DNA from: Burkholderiaceae bacterium
GTDB lineage: Bacteria > Pseudomonadota > Gammaproteobacteria > Burkholderiales > Burkholderiaceae_C
Length of the DNA stretch: 64,000 nucleotides
Direction of reading: 5' to 3'
Assembly (NCBI GenBank): GCA_019745555.1
Contig: JAIESX010000009.1
Span: 1 to 64,000, forward strand
Below the pieces are notes generated by a model. The model had not been told where the DNA came from. It searched no databases and was given only the letters and a program-made list of their open reading frames with translations. This document shows, one piece after another, positions 8,500 through 17,583 of this stretch. Within the stretch, counting starts at the first letter, position 1, and every line of letters begins with the position of its first letter. A program made the position numbers and the translations under genes.

Positions 8500-9557
8500 A
8501 CGCCCCTGCCTTTCCCGCCGAACCCCGACTCACCTCGCTGTCACATGGCGGCGGCTGTGGCTGCAAGATCGCCCCGGGCGTGCTCTCCGACATCCTCAAG
8601 GGCAGCAACGGCCTGCCCATGCCGCCCGAGCTGCTCGTAGGCATCGAGACCGCGGACGACGCGGCCGTCTACCAGCTCAACGACGAGCAGGCCCTGATCG
8701 CCACCACCGACTTCTTCATGCCCATCGTGGACGATGCCTACGACTTCGGTCGCATCGCCGCCACCAACGCCATCTCCGACGTCTACGCCATGGGCGGCAC
8801 GCCCATCATGGCGCTGGCCCTGGTGGGCATGCCCATCAATGTGCTGAGCACCACCACCATCGGTCGCATCCTCGACGGTGGCCAGGCCGTGTGCAAGGCC
8901 GCGGGCATTCCGATCGCGGGCGGCCACACCATCGATTCGGTCGAGCCCATCTACGGCCTCGTGGCCCTGGGTCTGGTGCACCCCCAGCGCGTCAAGCGCA
9001 ATGCCGATGCGAAGGTCGGGGATCGCCTCATCCTCGGCAAACCGCTGGGCGTGGGCGTGCTTTCGGCCGCGCTCAAGAAGGAAAAGCTCGATGCCGCGGG
9101 TTACGCGCAGATGATCGCCACCACCACGAAGCTCAACACGCCCGGCCCCGAGCTCGCGGCGCTGGCCGGCGTGCACGCGCTGACCGACGTCACGGGCTTC
9201 GGCCTGGCCGGCCATGCGCTGGAGCTCGCGCGCGGTGCGAACTGCTCGGTGGAGATCGACTGGGCGCGCGTGCCGCTGCTGACCGGTGTGCGTGAGCTCG
9301 CGAGCCAGGGCTTTGTCACCGGCGCCTCGGGCCGCAACTGGGCCGGTTACGGCGCCTCGGTGACGCTGCCATCGGGCTTCGCCCCGGTGGACCAGGCCCT
9401 GCTGAGCGATCCGCAGACCAGCGGCGGCCTGCTCGTGAGCTGCGGCCCGGAGACGGTGCCGCAGGTGCTGGAGATCTTCCGTCGCCACGGTTTCGAGGCC
9501 GCGGCCGAGATCGGCGCCGTCACCGACGCGGCCCCGGGTCGCCTGCTGGTGCGCTGA
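8496..9557 (+). CDS. selD: Selenophosphate synthase SelD/SenC
   Basis: This 353-residue protein aligns along its length with E. coli SelD. It has the glycine-rich catalytic loop SHGGGCGCKI (Cys21, Cys23, Lys24), DDAAVY, TTDFFMPIVDD, the AGGHTID motif and the C-terminal DPQTSGGLL. It turns selenide and ATP into selenophosphate. In the published selenoneine cluster this enzyme is SenC, the selenium donor for SenB. Here it is translationally coupled to senB. The two formate dehydrogenases in this window use cysteine, so selenoprotein synthesis is not the local reason for it. It may also serve tRNA selenation or selenocysteine elsewhere in the genome. Confidence 0.93.
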   Translation: MNAPAFPAEPRLTSLSHGGGCGCKIAPGVLSDILKGSNGLPMPPELLVGIETADDAAVYQLNDEQALIATTDFFMPIVDDAYDFGRIAATNAISDVYAMGGTPIMALALVGMPINVLSTTTIGRILDGGQAVCKAAGIPIAGGHTIDSVEPIYGLVALGLVHPQRVKRNADAKVGDRLILGKPLGVGVLSAALKKEKLDAAGYAQMIATTTKLNTPGPELAALAGVHALTDVTGFGLAGHALELARGANCSVEIDWARVPLLTGVRELASQGFVTGASGRNWAGYGASVTLPSGFAPVDQALLSDPQTSGGLLVSCGPETVPQVLEIFRRHGFEAAAEIGAVTDAAPGRLLVR

Positions 9558-9558
9558 C

Positions 9559-11937
9559 TCAGCCGCGCAGCGTCATGATGGGCCAGCCCGGCTGGCGGGC
9601 CAGTTCGGCCAGGGCCTCGACCGTCAGCGGCCGGCTGTAGAGGTAGCCCTGATAGGCATGGCAGCCCAGGGCCTGCAGCGCCTGCTGCTGTGCCAGAGTC
9701 TCCACGCCCTCGGCCATCACCTGCAGCCCCAGGCTTTCCCCGAGCACGATGACCATGCGCGCGATGGCCGCGTCGTTCGGGTCCACCAGGATGTCCCGCA
9801 CGAAGCTCTGGTCGATCTTGAGCTGGTCCAGCGGCAGGCGCTTGAGGTAGGAGAGCGAGGAGTAGCCGGTGCCGAAGTCGTCGAGCGCAAAGCCCACGCC
9901 GCGTGCCTTGATGGCGTCCATCTTGGCGATCACCTCGTCCACATTGCTGATCAGCAGGCTTTCCGTGAGTTCGAGTTTGAGGCGTGCGGGCGGCGCGCCC
10001 GTGCGCTGCAGCACGGCCAGCACCTGCTCCACGAACTTCTCCTGCTGGAACTGCCGTGGGCTGACGTTGACCGAGAGCGTGAGATGGGCCATGCCCGGCT
10101 GCGTGGCCCAGAGCGCGAGCTGGCGGCAGGCCAGCTCCAGCACGTGCTCGCCCAGGGGCAGGATGAGCCCGGTCTCCTCGCTGAGCGCGATGAACTCGGC
10201 TGGTGGCACCAGGCCGCGCTGCGGGTGCTGCCAGCGCAGCAGGGCTTCGGCGCCGGCGACCAGGCCGCCGCGTTGCACCTGCGGCTGGTAGTGCAGCACG
10301 AACTGGTCCTGCTGCAGTGCGGCACGCAGGTCGCGCTCGAGATCGGCGCGGGCCAGCAGCAGGGACTGCATGCGTGGGTCGTAGAAGCGGATGGTGTTGC
10401 GCCCCGCATTCTTGGCCTGGTACATGGCGAGGTCGGCGCGTTTGATCGGCTCTTCCAGGTTTTCGACCTCGGCGCCGAAGAGCGTGGCCCCCAGGCTGGG
10501 TGTGCTGTGCACGTTGAGCGCGCGGATCTCGTAGAGCTCGTTGAGCGCGGTCAGGATCTTGCGGCCCACAATCTCGGCCTGGGTGGCCGCCTCGACGGCG
10601 TCACGGCTCAGGTCCTCGAGCATCACGACGAACTCGTCGCCGCCCAGCCGGGCCACGGTGTCGCCCTCGCGTACGCTGCTGGCCAGACGCTGCGCCACCT
10701 GGCGCAGCAGCAGGTCGCCCATGTCATGGCCATGGGTGTCGTTGAGGGTCTTGAAGTTGTCCAGATCGATGAAGAGCAGGGCGCCCAGGCGCTGGTGGCG
10801 CGCGCAGGCTGTCATGGCCTGCTCCAGGCGGTCCATGAGCAGGCGGCGGTTGGGCAGGCCCGTCAGCGGGTCGTAGAAGGCTAGGCGCTGGATCTCCTCC
10901 TCGGCGGCCTTGCGTGTGGTGATGTCGGTGCAGAAGGACAGGATGTAGCTCACGCCGTCGAGTTCGATCACGGAGCTGGAGATGCTGATGCGACGCAGCT
11001 CGCCGTTGCGGTGACGCCAGACCGTCTCGTGGTTCATGGTACGGCCCTGCCGTGACAGGGCCTCGCGGAACTGGGTGCGTGCCTGCATGTCGGACCACAG
11101 ACCGATCTCTACCGCCGTGCGCCCCTCGAGCTCCTCGCGGCTCCAGCCGAAGTCACGCACGAAGTTGTCGTTCACCGCCACGATGCGCCCCTCGGCCTGC
11201 GTGGCGATGGACCCGGCCACCGGATTGGCATTGAAGGTGGTGGCGAACTTGAGTTCGGACTGGCGCAGCACCTCATGCGCACGCGCCATCTCCTGCAGCC
11301 GTTCGCGGTACGCCTGCACCAGGTAGATCACCAGCGCCGCCGACAGCAGCAGCACGAAGCTCTGGGCAATGCCGTGCAGCAGCGGGGGCGAGGGCGGAAC
11401 GACCGGCAGCCAGCCCAGCATGTCGGCAGCGATCAACGCCACGGTAGCAACGATGGTGATGCCCACGGTGAGCAGCGCAGCCCGCGTGCCCACCACCCAG
11501 CCGAGGAAGATGACGACGATGGGCAGGGCGTAGTAGATCGGTGTACGCACGCCTTCGTGAAATGCGGACAGCCCCATGATGCAGAGCCAGACCCCGCTGG
11601 CCATCCAGTAGATGCCCAGCCGGTAACGCCGGCGCCACAGCAGCACCGTACCGACCAGGGCCACGCCCGCCATGGCCAGCTGGCCCCAGGCCTGGGAGGC
11701 GTGCGCAGGCAGGAACCAGAAGATCACGGCCGCGAAGCAGGCCGTGCCGGCCAGGATGGTGAGGATCGCGTAGTGGAGGAAGGTCAGCGTCGGCTGCCAG
11801 GTGATGCGGTCAGCGACATACTCCTGCGGCGTGCGATCGGGTTCTGGTGTGGTGATGATCGGCCTCTGTGCTCTTGGGCCGGGCGCCGCTGCCCGACCGC
11901 CAGCACCGATGCTGCGGGCTGCGGCGGCGGCGCTCAA
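9559..11937 (-). CDS. Membrane PAS-GGDEF-EAL protein (cyclic-di-GMP turnover), copy A
   Basis: A 792-residue protein: about six membrane helices (residues 50-210), a PAS domain (about 220-345), a GGDEF domain with RLGGDEF and an intact RxxD inhibitory site (REGD), then an EAL domain with GAEALLRW, DDFGTGYSSLSYLKRLPLDQLKIDQ and AEGVET. All key residues for both synthase and phosphodiesterase are present, so either activity is possible. The start is a TTG at 11937; the next in-frame ATG lies inside the membrane region. The gene is followed upstream by a close paralogue with the same start context, so this is a tandem duplication. Confidence 0.88.
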   Translation of the reverse strand: MSAAAAARSIGAGGRAAAPGPRAQRPIITTPEPDRTPQEYVADRITWQPTLTFLHYAILTILAGTACFAAVIFWFLPAHASQAWGQLAMAGVALVGTVLLWRRRYRLGIYWMASGVWLCIMGLSAFHEGVRTPIYYALPIVVIFLGWVVGTRAALLTVGITIVATVALIAADMLGWLPVVPPSPPLLHGIAQSFVLLLSAALVIYLVQAYRERLQEMARAHEVLRQSELKFATTFNANPVAGSIATQAEGRIVAVNDNFVRDFGWSREELEGRTAVEIGLWSDMQARTQFREALSRQGRTMNHETVWRHRNGELRRISISSSVIELDGVSYILSFCTDITTRKAAEEEIQRLAFYDPLTGLPNRRLLMDRLEQAMTACARHQRLGALLFIDLDNFKTLNDTHGHDMGDLLLRQVAQRLASSVREGDTVARLGGDEFVVMLEDLSRDAVEAATQAEIVGRKILTALNELYEIRALNVHSTPSLGATLFGAEVENLEEPIKRADLAMYQAKNAGRNTIRFYDPRMQSLLLARADLERDLRAALQQDQFVLHYQPQVQRGGLVAGAEALLRWQHPQRGLVPPAEFIALSEETGLILPLGEHVLELACRQLALWATQPGMAHLTLSVNVSPRQFQQEKFVEQVLAVLQRTGAPPARLKLELTESLLISNVDEVIAKMDAIKARGVGFALDDFGTGYSSLSYLKRLPLDQLKIDQSFVRDILVDPNDAAIARMVIVLGESLGLQVMAEGVETLAQQQALQALGCHAYQGYLYSRPLTVEALAELARQPGWPIMTLRG

Positions 11938-12011
11938 TCGGGGTAAGCCCCAGTCGCGTGGTCCGGGTGTGAGAAATTGCCGCGCCGTCCTGCATCGGCA
12001 ACGCTCAGGAC

Positions 12012-14378
12012 TCAGGGACGGGGCTCGATGACGGGCCAGCCCGGCTGCCGCGCCAGCGCCTCGAAGGCCTCCAGCGGGACCGGCCGGCTGTAGAGATAGC
12101 CCTGGTAGGCGTGGCAGCCCTGGGCCTGCAGGGCCTGCTGCTGCGCCGGCGTTTCCACGCCCTCGGCCAGCACCTCCAGGCCCAGGCTCTCGCCCAGCAC
12201 GATGACCATGCGCGCAATCGCCGCGTCGTTCGGGTCGACCAGGATGTCGCGCACAAAGCCCTGGTCGATCTTGAGCTGGTTCAGCGGCAGGCGCTTGAGG
12301 TAGGAGAGCGAGGAGTAGCCGGTGCCGAAGTCGTCGAGCGCGAAGCCCGGCCCGCGGGCCTTGAGGGCATCCATCTTGCGGATCACATCGTCGATGTTGC
12401 TGATCAGCAGGCTTTCGGTGAGCTCGAGCATCAGGCGCTGGGGCGGTGCGCCTGTGCGCTCCAGTACGGCCAGCACCCCGTCCACGAAGTCTTCCTTCTG
12501 GAACTGGCGCGCGCTGACATTGACCGAGAGCGTGAGGTGCGCCATGGCCGGCTGCGTGGCCCAGAGCGCGAGCTGGCGGCAGGCCTGCTCCAGCACCCGT
12601 TCGCCCAGCGGCAGGATCAGCCCGGTCTCCTCGGCCAGGGTGATGAACTCGCCCGGCGGCACCAGTCCGCGCTCCGGGTGAGGCCAGCGCAGCAGCACCT
12701 CGGCGCCGGTGACGCGCCCGCCGCGCTGCACCTGGGGCTGGAAGTGCAGCACGAACTGCTGGAGCTGCAGGGCCAGGCGCAGGTCGTGCTCCAGGTTGGC
12801 GCGTGCTGTCACCATGGCCTGCATGCGCGGGTCGAAGAAGCGCAGGGTGTTGCGTCCCGCGTTCTTGGCCTGGTACATGGCCAGGTCGGCGCGCTTGATC
12901 GGCTCTTCCAGGTTCTCGTGCTGTGCGCCGAACAGCGTGATGCCCATGCTGGGCGTGCTGTGCACCTGCAGCGGCCGGATGTCGTAGGGCTCGTTGAGCG
13001 CCGCCATGATCTTGCGTCCTACGTTCTCGGCCTGCTTGGCCGCGGTCATCGCATCCGCCGCGAGGTCCTCGATCATCACCACGAACTCGTCGCCACCCAG
13101 CCGCGCCACGGTGTCGCCCTCGCGCACGCCATCGGCCAGACGTGCGCTGACCTGTTGCAGCAGCAGGTCACCCTTGTCGTGACCGTGGGTGTCGTTGAGC
13201 GTCTTGAAATTGTCCAGGTCGATGAAGAGCAGGGCGCCCAGGCGCTGGTGGCGCGCGCAGGCCGCCATGGCCTGTTCCAGCCGGTCCATGAGCAGGCGGC
13301 GGTTGGGCAGCTTGGTCAGCGGGTCGAAGAAGGCCAGGCGCTGGATTTCCTCCTCGGCCGCCTTGCGGGCCGTGATGTCGGTGGTGTAGGCCAGGATGCA
13401 GGGCACGCCGTCGAGGTCGATGATCTCGCCGGCGATGCTCACATGGCGCAGCTCGCCATTGCGGTGGAGCCAGACGGTCTCGTAGTTCACCGTACGGCCA
13501 TGCTGCTTGAGCGTGTTGACCCACAGCTCGCGCTGGCTGGCATCGGGCCACAGGCCGGCATCCATGGCCGTGATGCCGCGAAGATCCGAGATCGACCAGC
13601 CGAAGTCACGTTCGAAATTGGCATTGGCCTCGATCAACCGCCCCTCGGCCAGGGTGGCGATCGAGGCCGCCGCGGGGCTGGAGCTGAAGGCAGTGGCGAA
13701 CTTGAGCTCGGACTGGCGCAGCACCGCGTTGGCGCGCCGCATGTCCTCGCTCACCTGCTGCAGCGCCTGCAGCTGGCGACGGTAGGCCTGCACCAGGTAG
13801 ATCACCATGGCTGCGGTCAGGAGGTAGACGAAGATCTGGACCACGCCGTAGAGGATGGGCTCGGCAGGCAGCGAGGCTGGCAGCCAGCCGCGCGCGTCCG
13901 CCAGGATCAGCGCGATGGTGACGGCCGAGGTGGTGCCGGCAGCCACCACCGCCGCGGTCGTGCTGATCATCCAGCCCAGCAGGAAGATGACCAGGGGATA
14001 GACGTAGTAGATGGTGGACCGGATGCCGCCGTAGAGCGTGGCGATCACCGTCACCGAGATCCAGACCCCGCCGGCCAGCAGCAGCACGGCGTCACGCGTG
14101 CGGCCGCGGCGCAGCAGGCCCCACGACGTCAGTGCCACCAGCGACAGCATCCCCGGGCCCAACGCCCGGGGGATCTGGTCCGGCAGGAAGACGAAGATGA
14201 TGAAGATGAAGACCGCCGAGGCCGCCAGGATGGCGACCACGGTGTAGCGCAGGAAAGCCAGCGTGGGTTGCCACGCATAGGTGGCGGCGATCTCCTCGGA
14301 AGGTGCTGGTTGGGGTGGCGTCACATCGGGTGCCCGGGTATAGACCCCCATGCTGCGTGCTTGGCACCCGGGGCTCAA
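12012..14378 (-). CDS. Membrane PAS-GGDEF-EAL protein, copy B
   Basis: A 788-residue paralogue of the gene downstream, with the same order of membrane region, PAS, GGDEF (RLGGDEF, REGD inhibitory site intact) and EAL. The EAL motif itself reads EVL (GAEVLLRW), a change tolerated in some active enzymes, while the metal-binding DDFGTGYSS segment and EGVET remain. The N-terminal membrane helices and the PAS domain differ more from copy A than the two catalytic domains do, suggesting different signals feeding similar outputs. A TTG start at 14378 mirrors copy A; an ATG at 14351 is an alternative. Confidence 0.88.
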   Translation of the reverse strand: MSPGCQARSMGVYTRAPDVTPPQPAPSEEIAATYAWQPTLAFLRYTVVAILAASAVFIFIIFVFLPDQIPRALGPGMLSLVALTSWGLLRRGRTRDAVLLLAGGVWISVTVIATLYGGIRSTIYYVYPLVIFLLGWMISTTAAVVAAGTTSAVTIALILADARGWLPASLPAEPILYGVVQIFVYLLTAAMVIYLVQAYRRQLQALQQVSEDMRRANAVLRQSELKFATAFSSSPAAASIATLAEGRLIEANANFERDFGWSISDLRGITAMDAGLWPDASQRELWVNTLKQHGRTVNYETVWLHRNGELRHVSIAGEIIDLDGVPCILAYTTDITARKAAEEEIQRLAFFDPLTKLPNRRLLMDRLEQAMAACARHQRLGALLFIDLDNFKTLNDTHGHDKGDLLLQQVSARLADGVREGDTVARLGGDEFVVMIEDLAADAMTAAKQAENVGRKIMAALNEPYDIRPLQVHSTPSMGITLFGAQHENLEEPIKRADLAMYQAKNAGRNTLRFFDPRMQAMVTARANLEHDLRLALQLQQFVLHFQPQVQRGGRVTGAEVLLRWPHPERGLVPPGEFITLAEETGLILPLGERVLEQACRQLALWATQPAMAHLTLSVNVSARQFQKEDFVDGVLAVLERTGAPPQRLMLELTESLLISNIDDVIRKMDALKARGPGFALDDFGTGYSSLSYLKRLPLNQLKIDQGFVRDILVDPNDAAIARMVIVLGESLGLEVLAEGVETPAQQQALQAQGCHAYQGYLYSRPVPLEAFEALARQPGWPVIEPRP

Positions 14379-14442
14379 TAGGGTAAGCCCCAGTCCGGCC
14401 TGGCCGGGTGGCGGCAGGCGTGAGATTTGTCCGGGGTGAGCT

Positions 14443-15189
14443 TCAGGCCAGCAGGCGGGGCAGGGCTGCGGCCAGCATGGCCACGCCCGCGGCGGTCAGC
14501 AGCAACAGCACGAGCTGCCGGAAGCGCACTTCCGACAGGCCCAGGTAGATGCGCGTGCCGACCCAGGAGGTCAGCAGCACCACCGGGATGAGCAGGGCCA
14601 GCTGCGGCAGCAGCGCGCGCGTGATCAGGCCCTGCCAGAGGTAGGCGCCGAAGGTCACGAGCTGGATGCCCAGGTTGAAGTTCTGGATGATGGCGCGCTG
14701 CTCGTCCTTGGGCAGGCCGCGCAGCGTGGTCCACAGCGTGGGGATCACGCCCGTGTAGCCTCCGAGTCCGCCCAGGATGCCGCCGCCCAGGCCCGCCAGA
14801 CCGTCGGCGATGCGGCCCCCCACGTGCACGCGCGGCAGTTCGCTGGCCAGCAGCAGGGCAGGGCAGGTCAGTACGAGCAGGCTGCCGAGCACGAGCTTGA
14901 AGAGATCGGTGTCCAGACGTGGCAGCAGCAGCACGCCCAGCGGGATGCCCAGCAGTCCGCCGATCAGAAAGGGCGCGAAGCGCCGCCAGTGCCAGCCCCG
15001 GCGCAGGGTGAGCGCGCCCAGCACCTGTCCGGTCAGCGAGCCCGTGAGCGCCAGAGGCGCGACGACCTGGGGCGCGAGGAACCAGGCCCAGACTGCGGTG
15101 GAGGTCATGCCGAAGTTGGAGCCCGAGAGCCCCTGCACCAGGCCGCCCAGGGTGGCACCGATGATGAGGATGAGATAGCCGTCCGCCAC
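14443..15189 (-). CDS. TauE/SafE family anion exporter
   Basis: This 248-residue membrane protein has about eight helices and the duplicated TauE/SafE pattern (GATLGGLVQGLSGSNFG at the N-terminus, GLGGGILGGLGGYTGV in the second half). Members export sulfite, sulfoacetate or related anions. It begins with a GTG six bases after the ftsY stop and is likely co-transcribed with ftsY. The substrate is not predictable. Confidence 0.85.
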   Translation of the reverse strand: MADGYLILIIGATLGGLVQGLSGSNFGMTSTAVWAWFLAPQVVAPLALTGSLTGQVLGALTLRRGWHWRRFAPFLIGGLLGIPLGVLLLPRLDTDLFKLVLGSLLVLTCPALLLASELPRVHVGGRIADGLAGLGGGILGGLGGYTGVIPTLWTTLRGLPKDEQRAIIQNFNLGIQLVTFGAYLWQGLITRALLPQLALLIPVVLLTSWVGTRIYLGLSEVRFRQLVLLLLTAAGVAMLAAALPRLLA

Positions 15190-15195
15190 GCGGCC

Positions 15196-16155
15196 TCAGT
15201 CCAGCAGGGCCTGCGCGAACTCGCGCGCCTTGAAGGTCTCCAGCTCGTCGAGCTGCTCGCCCACGCCAATGAAGTACACGGGCACGGGCTTGTCACGTGC
15301 GATGGCGGCGAGCACGCCGCCCTTGGCCGTGCCGTCGAGTTTGGTGACGATCAGGCCCGTGAGCCCCAGGGCTTCGTCGAAGGCCTTGACCTGGGCCAGC
15401 GCGTTCTGGCCCGTGTTGCCGTCGATCACCAGCAGCACCTCGTGCGGCGCGCTGGCGTCGGCCTTCTGCACCACGCGCTTGATCTTGCGCAGCTCTTCCA
15501 TCAGGTGCAGCTGCGTGGGCAGGCGGCCGGCTGTGTCGACCAGCACCACGTCCTTGCCGCGTGCCTTGCCCGCGCTCACGGCATCGAAGCAGACCGAGGC
15601 CGGGTCGCCGCCCATCTGGTGCACGATCTCCACCGTGTTGCGCTCAGCCCAGACCATGAGCTGCTCGCGCGCCGCCGCGCGGAAGGTGTCGGCCGCTGCC
15701 AGCAGCACGCTGGCGCCTTCGCTCGACAGATGGTGCGTGAGCTTGCCGATGCTGGTGGTCTTGCCCGCGCCGTTGACGCCGGCCACCATGATCACCGTGG
15801 GCTGCTGCGCGCCGATGGTGAGGGGCTTTTCCAGCGGCGCCAGCAGATCGGCCAGCGCGTCGATCAGCAGGGCCTTCACGGCGGTGGGCTCGGTGACCTT
15901 GGCTTCCTTCACGCGGCGCTTGAGATCGTCGAGCAGGAACTGCGTGGCGTTCACGCCCGCGTCGGCCATGAGCAGGGCTTCTTCGAGCTGCTCGTAGAGA
16001 GCGTCGTCGATGCGCGTGCCCGTGAACACGGTCGCAATGCTGGAGCCCGTCTTGCGCAGACCCGCCCGCAGCTTGCCCAGCCAGCCCTGGCGGGCCGGGG
16101 CTTCAGCGGCCGCTGGCGCCGGCGTGGGGCCTTTTTTCTTGAAAAGATTGAACAT
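15196..16155 (-). CDS. ftsY: Signal recognition particle receptor FtsY
   Basis: A 319-residue SRP GTPase: helical N domain, then the G domain with GVNGAGKT (126-133), DTFRAAAREQL, DTAGRL and TKLDGTAKGG. It docks SRP-ribosome complexes at the membrane. The acidic A domain of E. coli FtsY is nearly absent here, replaced by a short Lys- and Pro/Ala-rich stretch, as is common outside enterobacteria. It is divergent from the M16 peptidase pair. Confidence 0.97.
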   Translation of the reverse strand: MFNLFKKKGPTPAPAAAEAPARQGWLGKLRAGLRKTGSSIATVFTGTRIDDALYEQLEEALLMADAGVNATQFLLDDLKRRVKEAKVTEPTAVKALLIDALADLLAPLEKPLTIGAQQPTVIMVAGVNGAGKTTSIGKLTHHLSSEGASVLLAAADTFRAAAREQLMVWAERNTVEIVHQMGGDPASVCFDAVSAGKARGKDVVLVDTAGRLPTQLHLMEELRKIKRVVQKADASAPHEVLLVIDGNTGQNALAQVKAFDEALGLTGLIVTKLDGTAKGGVLAAIARDKPVPVYFIGVGEQLDELETFKAREFAQALLD

Positions 16156-16184
16156 TTCAGTGCTTCATAGAATCACTCCATTCT

Positions 16185-17570
16185 ATGAAACGCCTGATCC
16201 TCCTCCTCATCGCCCTCTGCGCGGCGCTGGCCTCCCCCCTGCAGGCCCAGTCCCGCGCCCAGCAATACACCCTGGCCAATGGCATGACACTCATCGTCCA
16301 GCCCGACCGGCGCGCGCCCACGGCAGTGCACATGGTCTGGCTGCGCGTGGGCAGCATGGACGAGGTCGACGGCACGAGCGGCGTGGCCCATGTGCTGGAA
16401 CACATGCTCTTCAAGGGCACGAAGACGCTGAAGGCCGGCGAGTTCTCGCGCCGCGTGGCGGCCCTCGGCGGGCGCGAGAACGCCTTCACCAGCCTGGACT
16501 ACACAGGCTACTTCCAGCAGATCCCGGCCACGCGCCTGGAAGACGTGATGAAGCTCGAGGCCGACCGCTTCGCCAACAATCGCTGGCCCGATGCCGAGTT
16601 CACCAAGGAGATCGAGGTGGTGAAGGAAGAGCGCCGCCTGCGCACCGACGACAACCCCCGCGCCCTGCTCTACGAGACGCTCATGGCCACGGCCTATACG
16701 GCCTCGCCCTACCGCCGCCCCATCATCGGCTGGATGAGCGACCTCGACGCCATGACGCCGGAGGACGCGCGCGACTTCTACCGCAAGTGGTACGTGCCCG
16801 CCAATGCCGTGATCGTGGTCGTGGGGGATGTGGAACCGGCGCAGGTCAAGCGCCTGGCCGACAAGTACTACAGCAAGATCCCCGCACGCCCCGTGCCCGC
16901 GCGCAAGCCGCGCAGCGAGCCCCCGCAGGCCGGCCTCAAGCGCGTGGAGCTCAAGGCGCCGGCCGAGCAGGCCTATGTGAGCCTGGCCTACAAGGTGCCT
17001 GGCCTGCGCAACGTGGAAACGCCCACGCCTGAGGACGACGACGCGCTGGCGCTCACGGTACTGTCTGCCGTGCTCGACGGCTACAGCGGCGCCCGCCTGG
17101 ACCGCGCGCTGACGCAGGGCGCCGACCGCGTGGCCGACAGCGCCGGCGCCAGCAACGGCCTGCTGGGCCGCGGCCCGCAGATGTTCATCCTCGACGGCGT
17201 GCCCGCCCCGGGCAAGACGGCCGCCCAGGTGGAGGCCGCGCTGCGCGAGCAGGTGGCACGCATTGCGCGCGAAGGTGTGAGCGCGGCAGAGCTCGAGCGC
17301 GTCAAAACCCAGTGGGTGGCCGGCGAGGTCTACAAGCGTGACTCGCTCTTCAACCAGGCGCGTGAGATCGGCACCTACTGGGTGCTGGGCCTGCCGCTGG
17401 ACACCAACGACCGCTTGCTCACGCGCCTGCGCGCCATCACCGCCGAGCAGGTGCAGGCTGTCGCTGCACGCTACTTCGGCGAGGACCAGCTCACCGTGGC
17501 CACGCTGCTGCCCCAGCCGCCGGACCCGAACCGCCCGCGTCGCGTGCTTCCGGCCGGTGGCCGTCATTGA
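16185..17570 (+). CDS. M16 zinc metallopeptidase, catalytic member
   Basis: This 461-residue protein has a signal peptide (about residues 1-22), the inverted zinc motif HVLEH (69-73) and the distal Glu region in KEIEVVKEERR. It is the active partner of a two-gene M16B pair, related to processing peptidase and PqqL-type enzymes, and is expected in the periplasm. Its partner follows 13 bases later. Substrate is unknown; roles in protein or peptide turnover are usual for the family. Confidence 0.92.
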   Translation: MKRLILLLIALCAALASPLQAQSRAQQYTLANGMTLIVQPDRRAPTAVHMVWLRVGSMDEVDGTSGVAHVLEHMLFKGTKTLKAGEFSRRVAALGGRENAFTSLDYTGYFQQIPATRLEDVMKLEADRFANNRWPDAEFTKEIEVVKEERRLRTDDNPRALLYETLMATAYTASPYRRPIIGWMSDLDAMTPEDARDFYRKWYVPANAVIVVVGDVEPAQVKRLADKYYSKIPARPVPARKPRSEPPQAGLKRVELKAPAEQAYVSLAYKVPGLRNVETPTPEDDDALALTVLSAVLDGYSGARLDRALTQGADRVADSAGASNGLLGRGPQMFILDGVPAPGKTAAQVEAALREQVARIAREGVSAAELERVKTQWVAGEVYKRDSLFNQAREIGTYWVLGLPLDTNDRLLTRLRAITAEQVQAVAARYFGEDQLTVATLLPQPPDPNRPRRVLPAGGRH

Positions 17571-17583
17571 GGAGGGCAGGGCC

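Noticed and set aside
12111-14381. Plus-strand frame of 756 codons opposite the second GGDEF-EAL gene
   Set aside because: Antisense shadow with low-complexity content.
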